A DNA stretch of 64,000 nucleotides. Source: Tenrec ecaudatus. Its lineage: Eukaryota > Chordata > Mammalia > Afrosoricida > Tenrecidae. The stretch lies in contig NC_134541.1 of assembly GCF_050624435.1 (NCBI RefSeq), positions 13,220,995 through 13,284,994 of the forward strand, given 5' to 3'. The translations under genes and the position numbers were made by a program. This document shows, piece after piece, positions 1-9,824 of this stretch. Below the pieces are notes generated by a model. That model saw only the letters and a list, made by a program, of their open reading frames with translations, ran no database searches and was not told the DNA's origin. Position 1 is the first letter of the stretch, and each line of letters begins with the position of its first letter.

Positions 1-349
1 GCTGTAGGAAAAATATATGCAAACCATTTTCATGCTCAGAATAAAAAACAGACGTCAAGGAAGAGCCCCGGACAGATACTAGCACATGGGACCATTTGCA
101 TTTCAACGGAAATGTATGGAAATGAAATCACATGGTGGCATTTGTCACATTTCAGGTCCTCTGAAGCCACAGGTGGGCCAGTGCTGGGCAGTGCAGTCAA
201 GAGGAACTCCCTACCTACATTGTGGGGCATTCTGTTGGCCAGTGCTGGTCTAGGTGGATCAAAAGGAAAATTGATGAAAGCTGTCGCCCTGGCATGGGGG
301 CAGCCAGGATGCCCGGGGCTCATTTATGCTTGGAACACGTCAACTGGAG

Positions 350-505
350 CCCCACCCACTGCCACCAAGTGGATTCTGACTTGTGACTCTCTAGGGTTTC
401 TGAGGCTGTGAATCTTTGCAGGAGCCTCTTTCTCTGGGGAGCGGCTGCTGGCCTTGAACCACTGACCTTGTGAGTAGCAATCCAACTCAGCCACTTGACT
501 GGAGG
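350..505 (-). repeat. AfroSINE, antisense fragment
   Basis: The reverse strand shows the AfroSINE body in order: a '...gattctgactt' tail, a 'tttctgaggctgtgaatcttt' type middle and a 'gagcggctgctggccttgaaccactgacc' type head. The tRNA-derived left end is missing. AfroSINEs are short non-autonomous retroposons restricted to Afrotheria. Confidence 0.75.
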
Positions 506-851
506 GAAGAGGACATGACTTCCTGCACCCTTGGAGGTTCCATTGTGAGCAGCTTATTCAGCCTTCACGGACTTAAGGGCCGCCAGCACCCACCCAGGTC
601 GGCTGGGGAGTTTTGCCACCTCTCTGGGAAACCCACAAGTTATGGGAGTGTTTAGGGAGTGGGAGTGTGGCATGCGAGCGAAGCTGCCGGGCTCTGTAAA
701 GTCACAACACAATGTAGAAGAGAGGAGGAGGAGGTAGGGAGCTGGCCAAGCCAGCAGAAGCCGCAAAATGTTGCCCGAGGCTGCCTCTGCGCCAGGTGGG
801 AGCAAAACTCAGGCGTTCCGGGGAGTTCTTCCTTGTTCTCATTGTCATTCA
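506..851. other. No gene recognised; unassigned intergenic DNA
   Basis: The small open frames here have no recognisable domains and overlap on both strands. I see no repeat signature in this stretch. Confidence 0.5.
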
Positions 852-1000
852 TGTAGTTATTTTTTAAATTGTGGCAAAAATAGATACAATAAAACATTCT
901 CCAGCTCAACAGCTTCTACAAGTATAATTCGGTGTCATTTTTATACTCTTCATGTCGTACAACAAATTATTCCACCACCATTAACATAAACTCAATGCCC
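852..1000 (-). repeat. Old L1M 3' UTR fragment
   Basis: The text resembles the ancient mammalian L1M 3' UTR in antisense (a 'ttgtggcaaaaatagata' start, then a 'tataattcggtgtcatttt' block and a 'gtcgtacaacaaattattccaccacc' block). It is diverged and carries no coding potential. Confidence 0.45.
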
Positions 1001-1004
1001 CTAA

Positions 1005-1280
1005 GCAAAGATGAACAACAGAAACATGGGTCATGGGAGACAACGGATGGTGTAAGATATGAAAATAATGCTCATTTATAATTTATAATTTATCAAGGGT
1101 CCATGAGGAGGGGACAGGAGGGGAGGGTGGGAAAATGAGCTGATACAAAGGGCTCAAGTAGAAAGAAAATGTTTTGAAAATGATGATGGCAACATATGCA
1201 CAAATGTGCTTGACACAATGGCTGGATTATGAAGAGCTGTAAGAGGCCCCAATAAAATGATTTATTAACAAACAAACAAA
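1005..1280 (+). repeat. L1 3' UTR end, sense
   Basis: It shows the lineage-specific L1 3' end seen many times in this window: 'aatttatcaagggtccatgagg', a purine-rich stretch, 'gctcaagtagaaagaaaatg', 'atgatggcaacatatg', then an AATAAA-containing end (aataaaatgattta) followed by an A-rich (aac)n tail. It is 5' truncated, as is usual for L1. Confidence 0.8.
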
Positions 1281-1495
1281 ACCTCCTTTGCCCATGGGTT
1301 GGTCAAGTTCAGTTCCTCTTTTTTTTAGTAGTTTTCTTGACATCATCTCCCTTTTACCCCCTCCATTACAGAAGAAATGGAAGTTCGCGCAGGCTGGAGG
1401 ATGCCTGATTGACTCGGAATGATGAAGCAGACTTCTGACCCAGAGCCCCTCCAGAGCCCTCGCTCCTCACTGCTGTGCTTCTGAGCCAAAGAGAG

Positions 1496-1689
1496 CTGCG
1501 GTTCTCAACCTATGGGTCGAGACCCCTTTGGAGGTTGAACGACCCTTTTACAGGGGTTGCCCGATTCATAACAGTAGCAAAATGACAGTGATGAAGTAGC
1601 AATGAAAATAATTTTACAGTTGGGGGGGTCACCACAACATGAGGAACTGTCTGAAAGGGTCGTGGCATGAGGAAGGTTGAGAACCACTG
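1496..1689 (+). mobile_element. SPIN-type non-autonomous hAT element
   Basis: The ends are inverted copies of each other: 'ctgcggttctcaacc' at the left and 'ggttgagaaccactg' at the right. The body carries the family signature of a 'gggtcgagacccctttgg' palindrome, 'gattcataacagtagcaaaatgacagtgatgaagtagc', and 'catgaggaactgt' near the right end. It has no coding capacity and would have been moved by a SPIN transposase encoded elsewhere. The flanking 8 bases (aaagagag / aactagtg) agree at only 5 of 8 positions, so the target duplication is decayed here. Confidence 0.85.
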
Positions 1690-1957
1690 AACTAGTGGTT
1701 GGCAGCTAGTAGGAACACAAACAGAAGAAAGGCTCTTGCTTGTTTAAAACAGCGCAGGTGTGTGTTCCTGGTCTCATGGGTGCCGCGTGCCCTGCCCTCT
1801 GCACCCCCAGCCTACCCCTTCTCCCTCCCCCAGCTTGTTAGAGCCATGCGCTCCTTACTCGGATCCTCCCGTGGCTCCCACGTTTTTCCGAGAAAAAGCT
1901 GAAGTCTCACTATGATCTATGAGGCCCTCTGGGATGGGGATCCTTCCATTGTCCTGT
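1690..1957. other. No gene recognised; short unassigned stretch
   Basis: Mixed-composition sequence between a SPIN copy and an antisense LTR. No repeat or coding signal is recognised. Confidence 0.4.
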
Positions 1958-2665
1958 GACCTTTAACATCCATGGGTGCAATTGTATGGTTACAATATGT
2001 AAAGGTCACAGTAAAGTCATAGAAGGTAGGAGAGAGGGTAAAATAAGGAAGTCAGACACATTTTACAGCAGTGTGCTGACCTCCGGGACGGCCATGATGT
2101 CAGCAGCCAGGTCCGAGCAGAGAGCAGGAGGACAGGGAGGGAGGAGAGAGTGTATATTCTTAATTTCTGACTCAGGCCTATATATACTTGGGGGTGTGCA
2201 AGCCCCCCTCCTTACGTACACCACAGGATGGGCTGTACAACAGGCACATGCATCACAGGAAGGGGATGAGCTAGGGCTGTACACGCAATAGGAAGGGGAG
2301 GTATTAGGGGGCACACAGGTGACATGATGGGCAGACACTAGACTCAAGATGGCAGCCTAACCTTGGTCATCCTTGAGTGGGCTCGACCTTACCTTTGGAC
2401 TCTCCTTCAAGGGAAGAATCCACTGCCCTTATCAGAAGGGAGTGGGCCCTACTTAGGGTGGGACAGACTGTATGGTCTGATTGCTCCAGATGGCTGATAA
2501 CTCCCAGGGAGAAGAACCTCTAAACGGCTTGCGTTGACCCCCAAGTGTACAGTCATTTACCATGTTTAGCAAGCAGCGTCTTAGGTTTGGCATATATTGG
2601 GGGAGACAACCTGGGGGAAACCCTTTTGCATCCCACAACCTCATCCCTTGCTGCCCCCTCCCCAC
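1958..2665 (-). repeat. Antisense solo LTR related to the provirus at 21-27 kb
   Basis: It runs parallel to the better-preserved antisense LTR at 37204-37810. Shared blocks in order are 'gtgcaattgta', 'gtaaaggtcacagtaaagtcatag', 'gtgcaagccccc', 'acgcaataggaaggggagg', 'gtgacatgatgggcaga' and a 'cctccccaca' right end, which is the complement of a TGTGGGG LTR start. The proximal boundary is eroded and I could not find a clear target duplication. No internal viral sequence adjoins it, so it is probably a recombinant solo LTR. Confidence 0.6.
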
Positions 2666-2894
2666 AGCACCAGCCTGATCCCTCATCTAGACCCTGGCGT
2701 GAGCTATAAGTTCTACTTGGGAGGCTTCCTGGAGGAGATGAGGCCAGTGTTGAACCCTGCAGGGTATGTAGGAGCCAGAGGAGAAGGTTCACTCAGGGGT
2801 CTAAAGGAAGCCGGTGAAGTCAGTTCCGAGAAAAGAAGCTAAGTGGAAACAGCGGAGGAAGAGCAGGAGAAATGGGCACTACCCAGGTCAAGTA

Positions 2895-2972
2895 GACAGT
2901 TTCATCTTTATCCCTCTGAGTGGCTGGTGGTTTCGAGCTGCTGACCTTCCAGTTAGCAACCTAATGTCAACC
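2895..2972 (-). repeat. AfroSINE, short antisense fragment
   Basis: Only the head region remains, recognisable from 'ctgagtggctggtggtttcgagctgctgacc' followed by 'gttagcaacctaatg'. Confidence 0.6.
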
Positions 2973-3034
2973 ATGGCGGAGGGGGAGGAGGGGTTAAAGC
3001 ACAGAATCATGTGTCCTACAGAGCCCCTGGCAAC

Positions 3035-3150
3035 TGATGTGAGCTTGGGGAACCTCAAATACCAGCTCTGGGCTTCTGTCTCTCTCTGTAAAATGGCCCC
3101 AGTGGTACCTGTCTCATGGTTGGGAGTCGAATCAGGCCATGTATGGGTTG
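3035..3150 (+). repeat. MIR fragment
   Basis: It has the core pattern of the ancient mammalian tRNA-derived SINE MIR in sense: 'gagcttggggaacctc', 'ctctctctgtaaaatgg' and 'gtacctgtctcatgg'. Confidence 0.6.
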
Positions 3151-3621
3151 CCGGGGAAACTCAGACATCCATGAAGGCAGGGCATGTGAGTAAAAGGGGC
3201 AGGGAAGGCTGGGGGTTGAGGGCACCTGGAGAACACATGTCCCCCCACTACCGGGGAGGGCAGTGGCTCCTCAATTGCCCCTGATTATTGTCACTGACTA
3301 AGGAAGGTGAGATTTCTCAAGAAACCACCAACATGTGGATCTGGATGTAAAATCTAATTTTCAAACAACGTCCGCTTCAAACAACAGTGACCTCAAGCTT
3401 GTTGGCCGCACTTTTCAAACTGCTTTGTAACGAAACCATCTCTCAATAAACTATCTCTCTCTTTGAAGACTGCCTCATCCAGGAAGTTCTCCTCTCCCTC
3501 CTGAGTTTTTATTTGCATGTCTGGAACCAGAGACCCAAAGCACTAGTCGTGTGAGAGCCTGTTCCCTGGCTCAGCCCTTCAGTGACAGGAAGTGGGCCTT
3601 GCCAGGTTTGTCCTTCCTCAT
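3151..3621. other. No gene recognised; unassigned intergenic DNA
   Basis: No repeat family or conserved coding frame is recognised. An open frame covering 2814-3284 is a chance reading through AfroSINE and MIR pieces. Confidence 0.45.
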
Positions 3622-3637
3622 AAAGGAGGTGCCTGCT

Positions 3638-4038
3638 GCTACAGGTAAGAGCCCGCAACACAGGGAATCCAGGACAGATAAATGCCTCAGGGCCAACAAG
3701 AAGAGTAGAGATACCAGGAGGATTAAGGGAGGGTGGGGGGAGAAAGGAGGAATGGAATGCAAGGATCAATCTAGAACTGGAAAAGTGGGTGAGGGGTGAC
3801 GGAGGACAATGGAAAATATGGAAAAAATAATCTATAACTTATCAAGGGTTCGTGAGGGAAGGCGGGGGGTCAGGGAGGAGAATAAATGGGGTGCTGATAT
3901 CAGGGGCTCAAGTGGGAAGAGAATGTTTTGAAAATGATGATGGCGGCATATGTGAAAATGTGTTTGACACATTGGAGGAATGTATGGATTGTGATGAGAG
4001 ATGTAAGAGTCCCCAATAGAATATTAAAAAAAAAAAAA
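3638..4038 (+). mobile_element. L1 3'-end insertion with target duplication
   Basis: A 5'-truncated L1 3' UTR ends in a 16-base A tail. It is flanked by a perfect 16-bp direct repeat (aaaggaggtgcctgct) at 3622-3637 and 4039-4054. The duplication plus A tail is the hallmark of target-primed reverse transcription. The polyadenylation signal is degraded (aatagaatatt). Confidence 0.88.
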
Positions 4039-4054
4039 AAAGGAGGTGCCTGCT

Positions 4055-4501
4055 CACTGGCCACAGGCTCAAGAGAAGGGAGGCCTCCGGTGAAGCTCTG
4101 TGACGTGACCGGGGTACCGGGAACCGGTCAGTTGGCAAACTGGACGTCCAGGGACAAAGACACTCCATAAACAAGGCGAGAGGACAACCGAGCTGCCAGG
4201 AACAAAGTCAGCTCCACCAAAAAACCCTCCTTTCTTCCTCCCAGAGAAGGTGTTTTTAGATATTGAAGGATCAGAGCTTATCCCATGGGAACAGGATCCA
4301 GGAAGTGAAGAGGGAAATGCAAATGACTCTTAAACAGATTGGAAGTCCTTGACATACAAATTAAGCAACCCAGATTTAATACTAGGCACTCTGTGGGGCT
4401 GGCAAAGATGGGCACCATCCTGCATTGCTGGTGGGCATGTGAAGAGATATCACACACATGGCGGCGGGAGGGGCAGTGCAGCACCATCGGCAACTGTTAC
4501 C
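4055..4501. other. No gene recognised; unassigned intergenic DNA
   Basis: No repeat or coding signature recognised between the L1 insertion and the next AfroSINE pair. Confidence 0.4.
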
Positions 4502-4560
4502 AGGAGCTGCGGTGGCGCAGGGGTTAAGCACTCACCACTTCCCAAACATTCTCCTTGGGA
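4502..4560 (+). repeat. AfroSINE left-end fragment
   Basis: 'gagctgcggtggcgcaggggttaagcactc' is the tRNA-derived head with an A-box-like core; 'ccttgggagaa' follows. It ends shortly before an oppositely oriented copy. Confidence 0.6.
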
Positions 4561-4600
4561 GAACCACACAGCCCTCTGGCTCCAGGAACAGAACATTCTG

Positions 4601-4803
4601 TCACCACCATAGAGTTGGTTTTGACTCAAAGCCACCTGTAGGTCAAAATAGAGCTACCCCTGTGGGTCTCCGGGGTGGTACAATCCTTATGGGAGCTGAA
4701 AGCCTCATCTTTCTCCAACGAGGCAGCCAGCAGGCTTGAACTGCTGACCATGTGGCTAATAGCCCAACTTGAAAGCCACTATGCTGCTACCAAGGCTCCT
4801 TGT
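4601..4803 (-). repeat. AfroSINE, near full length, antisense
   Basis: The whole element is readable on the reverse strand: tail ('gttttgactcaaagcc'), 'aatagagctacccctgtgggt', 'cttatgggagctgaaagcctcatctttctcc', 'ggcttgaactgctgacc' and a head complement ending 'ccaaggctcc'. It forms an inverted pair with the fragment at 4502-4560. Confidence 0.85.
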
Positions 4804-4850
4804 ACAGGCATAAAGAACACTGGAAAAACATGTAAGAAAGTAGCAATAAG

Positions 4851-4851
<1 letters not shown>

Positions 4852-4887
<36 letters not shown>
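4852..4887. repeat. (TG)n microsatellite
   Basis: Eighteen uninterrupted TG units. Confidence 0.95.
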
Positions 4888-4888
<1 letters not shown>

Positions 4889-4964
4889 CAAGGAAAGTGG
4901 AAATGAGGAGAATGGGTTGGATGACAAATAAGGGTGAAAGCGAGATTTTTTCACTGGGTATCTT

Positions 4965-5660
4965 TAAAAAAATTAAATATGCACTATAGTGAGAGAGAAT
5001 TCACATACCATACTGTTCACCCACTTGAAGTCCATATTCCCTGCGTTTTAGTGTGTCCATAGGGTTCACCACAATCAGTTCTAGAACGTTTTCATCACCC
5101 GCAAAAGAAACCTTGTTAGCAGTTCACTCCCTGCTTCCCCAAGCCCCAGGCAACCACTAATCCACTTTCTGTGTCCATCCAAACTCAGCCACGGGGCCCT
5201 TTCTCACTCACTCACAGCAATCTGTGGGACAAGGTTGAACTGCCCTTGTGGATTTCCTCGACCAAAACTCTTTACCAGTGTAGAAAGTATGTCTTTCTCC
5301 TGAGGAGCGGCTGGTGGTTTCAAACCGCTGACCTTGCTGGTAGCAACCCAATGGGTAATCACGAAGCCACCGGCCTCCTTTCTGTCTCTACAGACTTGCC
5401 CATTCCTGACATTTACAAGTGCACTCACTTAAATCTCCATGATTTGTTTATGCTGTAGTTCTTCTTTTTAATGATTGAAGAACAGCATGGAGAGAACACA
5501 TTTTGTGTATCCATCCATCGGTTGATGGACATTTGGTTGTTTCTACTTTGGGGGCTGGTATGGATAATGCTGCTATGTACATTCAAGTACAAGTTCTGGG
5601 GTGAAAATAGGTTCTCCTTTCTCCTGAGTGGAATTACTGGGTCATCTGGTAACTTGATAA
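4965..5660 (-). repeat. Ancient L1M 3' region, antisense, split by an AfroSINE
   Basis: The first part carries the familiar antisense L1M text ('ttcacccacttgaagtcc', 'ccccaggcaaccactaatccac'). After the AfroSINE at 5215-5368 it resumes with 'cggttgatggacatttggttg', 'ggataatgctgctatgtacattcaagtacaa' and 'gagtggaattactgggtcat'. The two parts are consecutive blocks of one L1M, so the SINE is the younger insertion. Confidence 0.75.
5215..5368 (-). repeat. AfroSINE, antisense, nested in L1M
   Basis: It shows 'ctgtgggacaaggttgaactgcccttgtgg', 'gaggagcggctggtggtttcaaaccgctgacc' and 'gtagcaacccaatgggtaatcac'. The 3' tail is short. Confidence 0.85.
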
Positions 5661-5812
5661 GGCGCCCTGGTGACAGTTCAAAATCACCCTCGGCTCCTCA
5701 GGAGGAAGTTGAGGCTTTCTACAACCGGAAAGGCTTACAGTCTTGGGACCCCACAGGGCAGGGGATCCCAGAGGGTCCTGACGAGTCAGGGTTGACTTGA
5801 TGGCAGTGAGAT
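5659..5812 (+). repeat. AfroSINE, sense, internally deleted
   Basis: The head 'ggcgccctggtgacagttcaaa' joins directly to the body ('aggcttacagtcttgggaccccacagggca') and the tail ('gagtcagggttgacttgatggcagtgag'). The region normally holding the B box is shortened. Confidence 0.75.
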
Positions 5813-6774
5813 GGCACCTTCACCTTTGGTGTCTGTAGCAGTGACACCACTGACAGCTGGGTGGGTATGGGTGTGACACAACTGCATTTGCATGTCTATA
5901 GAGAGAAAGAGGTGAAGCAAGGCGAGGGGTGTGAGGACGAGTCCCTGTGTGTTAAGAAATGGAAAGACAGGGTTCAAACCCACAGAGACGCCTTGGAATT
6001 CAGGCCTCTGATCTGCTTTCTAAAGGAAACCCCCGTGGGGCAGTTCTCCTCTGAACTTACTCGATGACAACTAACAAGTGTAAGGACATGAGGTTAGGGA
6101 GTGAGTATGTCACCTTCTCACGCGGGCTAGCAGCCCTCAGTGATTGTAGGGGGCAGCTTCTGGAGTATTCACCACCATGTCTTAGGGTAGTGGCTTCATG
6201 TTGCTATGGCACTACTGCAACGCCGCTGGCATTTCCAGTTCCGGCAGGGGCACCATGATGGGCAGTCAGAGGAGCTTTTCAACTCGAGGGAGACTAGAAA
6301 GAAAGGCCTGGTGATCTATCTCCAAAAACCAGCCAATGAAAGAAGGGCCTATGAATGTGGTTGGATACAGTGCTGGAAGAGGAGCCCCCTAGTTTTGAAG
6401 GGACATGGTGGCCCCAGCAATGGGCCATCAGTGGTGACAATGGAGCCAGACGGGCACTACTTGTCCCATTGTACATGGGGGGGTCAGAGGGAGTCTGAGC
6501 AGACTCCGTGGCCGCTCACAACAAGGGGCCAGAGTGGGGCAGCAAGAGCTCATTGGAGTGTGGATGTACGTCTATGTTTTCATACTTAGTCTTTAATGCA
6601 GGTAAAAATCCAGATGGCTCCCTTATCTCTGCATAGGTAATGGCTGCTTTATCTCTTTGCATCTGCCTTTAGAGTTTTTTTAGGAACCCGTAAGCAAATA
6701 TGAGGGGCTTCCTAAAGATCGTGGAATAACAGAATGTAAAGGTCATGGAATTTTTACACACACGCACACATACA
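5813..6774. other. No gene; contains afrotherian repeat pieces
   Basis: At 6022-6080 a sense AfroSINE/RTE-like 3' tail is seen ('aaacccccgtggggcagttc' ... 'cgatgacaactaac'). At 6250-6440 the stretch 'aggagcttttcaactcgagggagactagaaag' and 'gtgctggaagaggagcccccta' looks like another afrotherian interspersed repeat that I cannot name. The 127-codon open frame at 6206-6589 has no domain and is treated as chance. Confidence 0.4.
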
Positions 6775-7195
6775 TCCTGGTTTTCCTACTTTAATTTTTA
6801 AAAAATACAGAAAGTAGGTACGAACACTTTTGCATGTTCTTTCTTTTCTGGTGAAAAAAAGAGAGTATATTTAAAAGTAGCCAGCTGGACTCAGTTTCGA
6901 TGATGCCAATTTTGTGGGCAACGTCCAAAGCCTCACAGTCAGGAGCCAGTTGAGCGTCTGCCTTCTCTCCATCAGGCCTGACACAGGTTTGACCTTGGCC
7001 CGACAATGCATGAGGGCTTCGTCACAGCCTGTTTGAGCCCGTGCTTGTGGGCCTCGATGGCCACAGTGGACACAGAGCGCTAGTAGCTTCCATCTTCTCT
7101 CCTGGCTGACGCAGTGGTCCGCGGAACTTGATGACCGCCTGGTGGTGCAGGGGGAAGTCCTTCTGAGGATACTTGGGTTGCCTCTGGAGGGGCAG
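6775..7195 (-). pseudogene. RPL23A: RPL23A processed pseudogene, 5' truncated
   Basis: Read on the reverse strand from 7195 downward, the frames spell pieces of ribosomal protein L23a (large-subunit protein uL23). RQPKYPQK lies near 7170-7192, AVIKF near 7123-7138, then RPDGEKADAQLAPDCEALD and VAHKIGII at about 6900-6980. The last block is the normal C-terminus of the protein. A 3' UTR-like stretch follows (gagtccagctggct). Frameshifts separate the blocks and the terminal stop codon is altered. There are no introns, as expected for a retrotransposed mRNA copy. The N-terminal half is missing: an AfroSINE begins exactly where homology stops. It is dead, with no RNA or protein product expected. 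Confidence 0.78.
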
Positions 7196-7320
7196 GGAGC
7201 CCTGGTGGTGGTGTAGTGGGTTATGAGTTGGACGATTAACTTCAAGGTCAGCTGTTTGAACCTACCAGCCACCCCAAGGGGGAAATTGGAGGTTTTATGC
7301 GCCAATAAAAACTTCACTGG
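7196..7320 (+). repeat. AfroSINE, sense, 3' truncated
   Basis: It starts with 'ggagccctggtggtggtgtagtggg', then 'caaggtcagctgtttgaacctaccagcca' (B-box region) and 'gcgccaataaaaacttcactgg'. The right half is missing. It abuts the truncated end of the RPL23A pseudogene. Confidence 0.8.
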
Positions 7321-7728
7321 CCAACACACATTTTGGTCACTCAACTGTTAGACTTGTTTCTGGTTCTGTTTGACCTGCTGCTTCCAAAAACGGCCCTGGT
7401 TTCCCCCTCAGAGACGCAGAACACATGCCATATGCCACTCTTCACTCTGCTTGCTCATAAAAATCAGGACATTTTAATGTAACGTTAGCTAGCCAGAGAT
7501 AGAAGAAGGGCATGCTGCTTTTATTTAGTTGGGTTGTACTCAATATTGAGGTCAAGTTATACTTCACACGGTGTTGTTCGATCCAAAGATATATTTGAAC
7601 TGCAAAATTCATGAACTTGGAATTTTCCCCAAATATCACTTCACCTTTATAAGGAACTAAATAGCAGCCGTTTCAGTCTGTTTATCTTCAAAAGGGGCTG
7701 GGAATAAGAGTTACTGTACCATAAATAA
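7321..7728. other. No gene recognised; unassigned intergenic DNA
   Basis: The N-terminal half of the neighbouring RPL23A pseudogene was looked for here and not found. No other repeat is recognised. Confidence 0.4.
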
Positions 7729-7926
7729 GGAGTCCTGAAGGTGCAGTGGGGTGTGTGTTTGACTGCCAACAGTATGGGCGGCTATTTGAGCCCACCAGCC
7801 GCTCTTCGAAAGGTGTGATTTTTCTGCTCCACAAAGATTGACAGCCTCAGAAACCCACAGGGGAAGTTCCACTCTGCCCTACTGGGTCACTGTGAGTCAT
7901 AACTACAGACTGGCAGTGAGTTTGGT
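7729..7926 (+). repeat. AfroSINE, near full length, sense
   Basis: The head 'aggagtcctgaaggtgcagtgg', B-box region 'ttgagcccaccagccgctc', body 'gattgacagcctcagaaacccacaggggaagttcc' and tail 'cactgtgagtcataac ... ggcagtgagtttggt' are in order. Confidence 0.88.
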
Positions 7927-8161
7927 ACAGTCAACAGAGATGCAAATGTTCTGAAACCCAAAATGGATCTGTCAGAATTTGAATTTCTTTATTCACGTTA
8001 AAATGTTCCAGTCTTGTTGTAAGATTGCCTAACTTCTCCACCTGTACACGGAAACTCTTAAAAGTTAGAATTTTTCTGATAAAGGAAGTTCGAGTCATCC
8101 TCTCCTCTAAACCATTTAACAGGAATTATCCCTTGACTTCTCTATGCCAAAATGTGTTCTG

Positions 8162-8646
8162 CCCCGCCCCCATCATGATCCCACTCTACTTTACAAACAA
8201 ACCTGGCTAGACCAGAGGATGTACACTGGATAAGAGCTCTCAACACACGGAATCCAGGACAGATAAACCCCGCAGGAGTAATGGGAGTAGCGATACCAGG
8301 AGGGTAGGGGGAAGGTAGGGGGAGAAACTAACCACAATGATCGACGTATAACTTACACCCCCACCCCAGGAGGACGAACAACAGTAATGTGGATGAAGGG
8401 AGACAGCGGGTGATATAAGATATGAAAATAATAATAATTTATAAATCATCAGGAGTCCATGGGGGTGGGAAGGTGGGGGAGGGAGGGAAAAAAGAGGAGC
8501 TGATGCCAAGGGCTCAAACAGAAAGAAAACATTTTGAAAATGATGATGGCAACCTATGTAACAATGTGCTGGATACAATGGGTTATATGGATTATTGTAA
8601 GAGCCCCCAATAAAATGATTTATTTTTCCTAAAAAGAAATAAAATA
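8162..8646 (+). mobile_element. L1 3'-end insertion with 13-bp target duplication
   Basis: A 485-bp L1 3' UTR copy starts near 'catcatgatcccactc' and ends 'aataaaatgattta' plus an A-rich tail. A 13-bp repeat (aaaatgtgttctg) lies at 8149-8161 and again at 8647-8659. The insertion is strongly truncated at its 5' end. Confidence 0.85.
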
Positions 8647-8851
8647 AAATGTGTTCTGAAATATTTACTGCATAATTTGAAGAAAAATTTACATCCTCAA
8701 AATGTTTATGAAACCTGCTCTGAAGGCTGACATTTTCGACGCTCTAAATTGTCCTCACACCTCCATGCAGGTGCCTTTTCAATTTTCTTCTGTCTCTCCC
8801 ACTCTTCTCAAGCTGTGCTCTAGTTTTGCAGTATCCAGTTTGGTGTCTCTG

Positions 8852-8877
<26 letters not shown>
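8852..8877. repeat. (TA)n microsatellite
   Basis: Thirteen TA units, directly next to the 3' end of an antisense L1 fragment, which suggests the repeat grew from the L1 tail or target site. Confidence 0.9.
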
Positions 8878-8882
<5 letters not shown>

Positions 8883-9050
8883 GTTGGGAGCTCATACAGC
8901 TCTTTTTTTTTTTGGCTCATACAGCTCTTATCACCATCCATCCATCCATCCATCCACTGTGTCAAGCACATTTGCACATTTGTTGCCATCATCATTTTCA
9001 AACCATTTTCTTTCTACTTGAGCCCTTGGTATCAACTCCTTACCTATGAG
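8878..9050 (-). repeat. L1 3' UTR end, antisense
   Basis: It reads 'gggagctcatacagctc', a T-rich interruption, then 'tcatacagctcttatcaccatcc', (CATC)n, 'gtgtcaagcacatttgcacatttgttgccatcatc' and 'ctacttgagcccttggtatc'. The phrase 'ctcatacagctctt' occurs twice around the T run, so this tail was partly duplicated. Confidence 0.8.
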
Positions 9051-9240
9051 AATTTTTTAAAAAACATTTTATTAGGGGCTCATACAACTCTTATCACAAT
9101 CCATACATATACATACATCAATGGTATAAAGCACTCTGTACATTCTTTGCCCTAATCATTTTCAAAGCATTTGCTCTCCACTTAAGCCCTTTGCATCAGG
9201 GTCATCTTTATTTTCCCCCCTCCCTCACCACTCCCCCCTC

Positions 9241-9404
9241 CTTGATAATTTATAGATTATTATTTTGGTAATTTATAGATTATTAATTTGTCATATCTTT
9301 TCCTATCTGGCGTCTCCTTGATAATTTATAGATTATTATTTTGTCATATCCTTGATAATTTATAGATTATTAATTTTGTCATATCTTGCCCTATCCGGCG
9401 TCTC
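9241..9404. repeat. Minisatellite-like repeats inside the L1 3' UTR
   Basis: Four copies of a unit close to 'atttatagattattattttg' occur near 9248, 9270, 9321 and 9359. The segment 'cctatctggcgtctcc' is also repeated at 9302 and 9390. Most other L1 3' ends in the window carry one copy of each. Confidence 0.75.
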
Positions 9405-9824
9405 CCTTCACCCCCTTCTCTGTTGTCCATCCCCCAGGGAGGAGGTCACATGTAGATCCTGGGAATCAGTTCCCCATTTCCAAACCACTCACCCTCTACT
9501 CTCCCAGTATTGCCTCTCACCCCCTGCTTCTGAAGGTATCATCCACCCTGGATTCCCTGTGCCTCCAGCACCTATATGCACCAGTGTACAACCTCTGCTC
9601 TATCCAGATTTGCAAGGTAGACTTCGGATCATAGTAGTTGGGGGGAGGAAGCATCCAGGATTTGGGGGAAAGCTGTATTCTTCACGGGTGCTACATTGCA
9701 CCCTGACTGAATCATCTCCTCCCCTAGACCCCTCTGTGAGGGGGTCTCTAGTGGCCGACAAATGGGCTTTGGGTCTCCACTGTGCACTTCCCCCTTCATT
9801 CACTATGGTAAGATTTTTTGTTTT

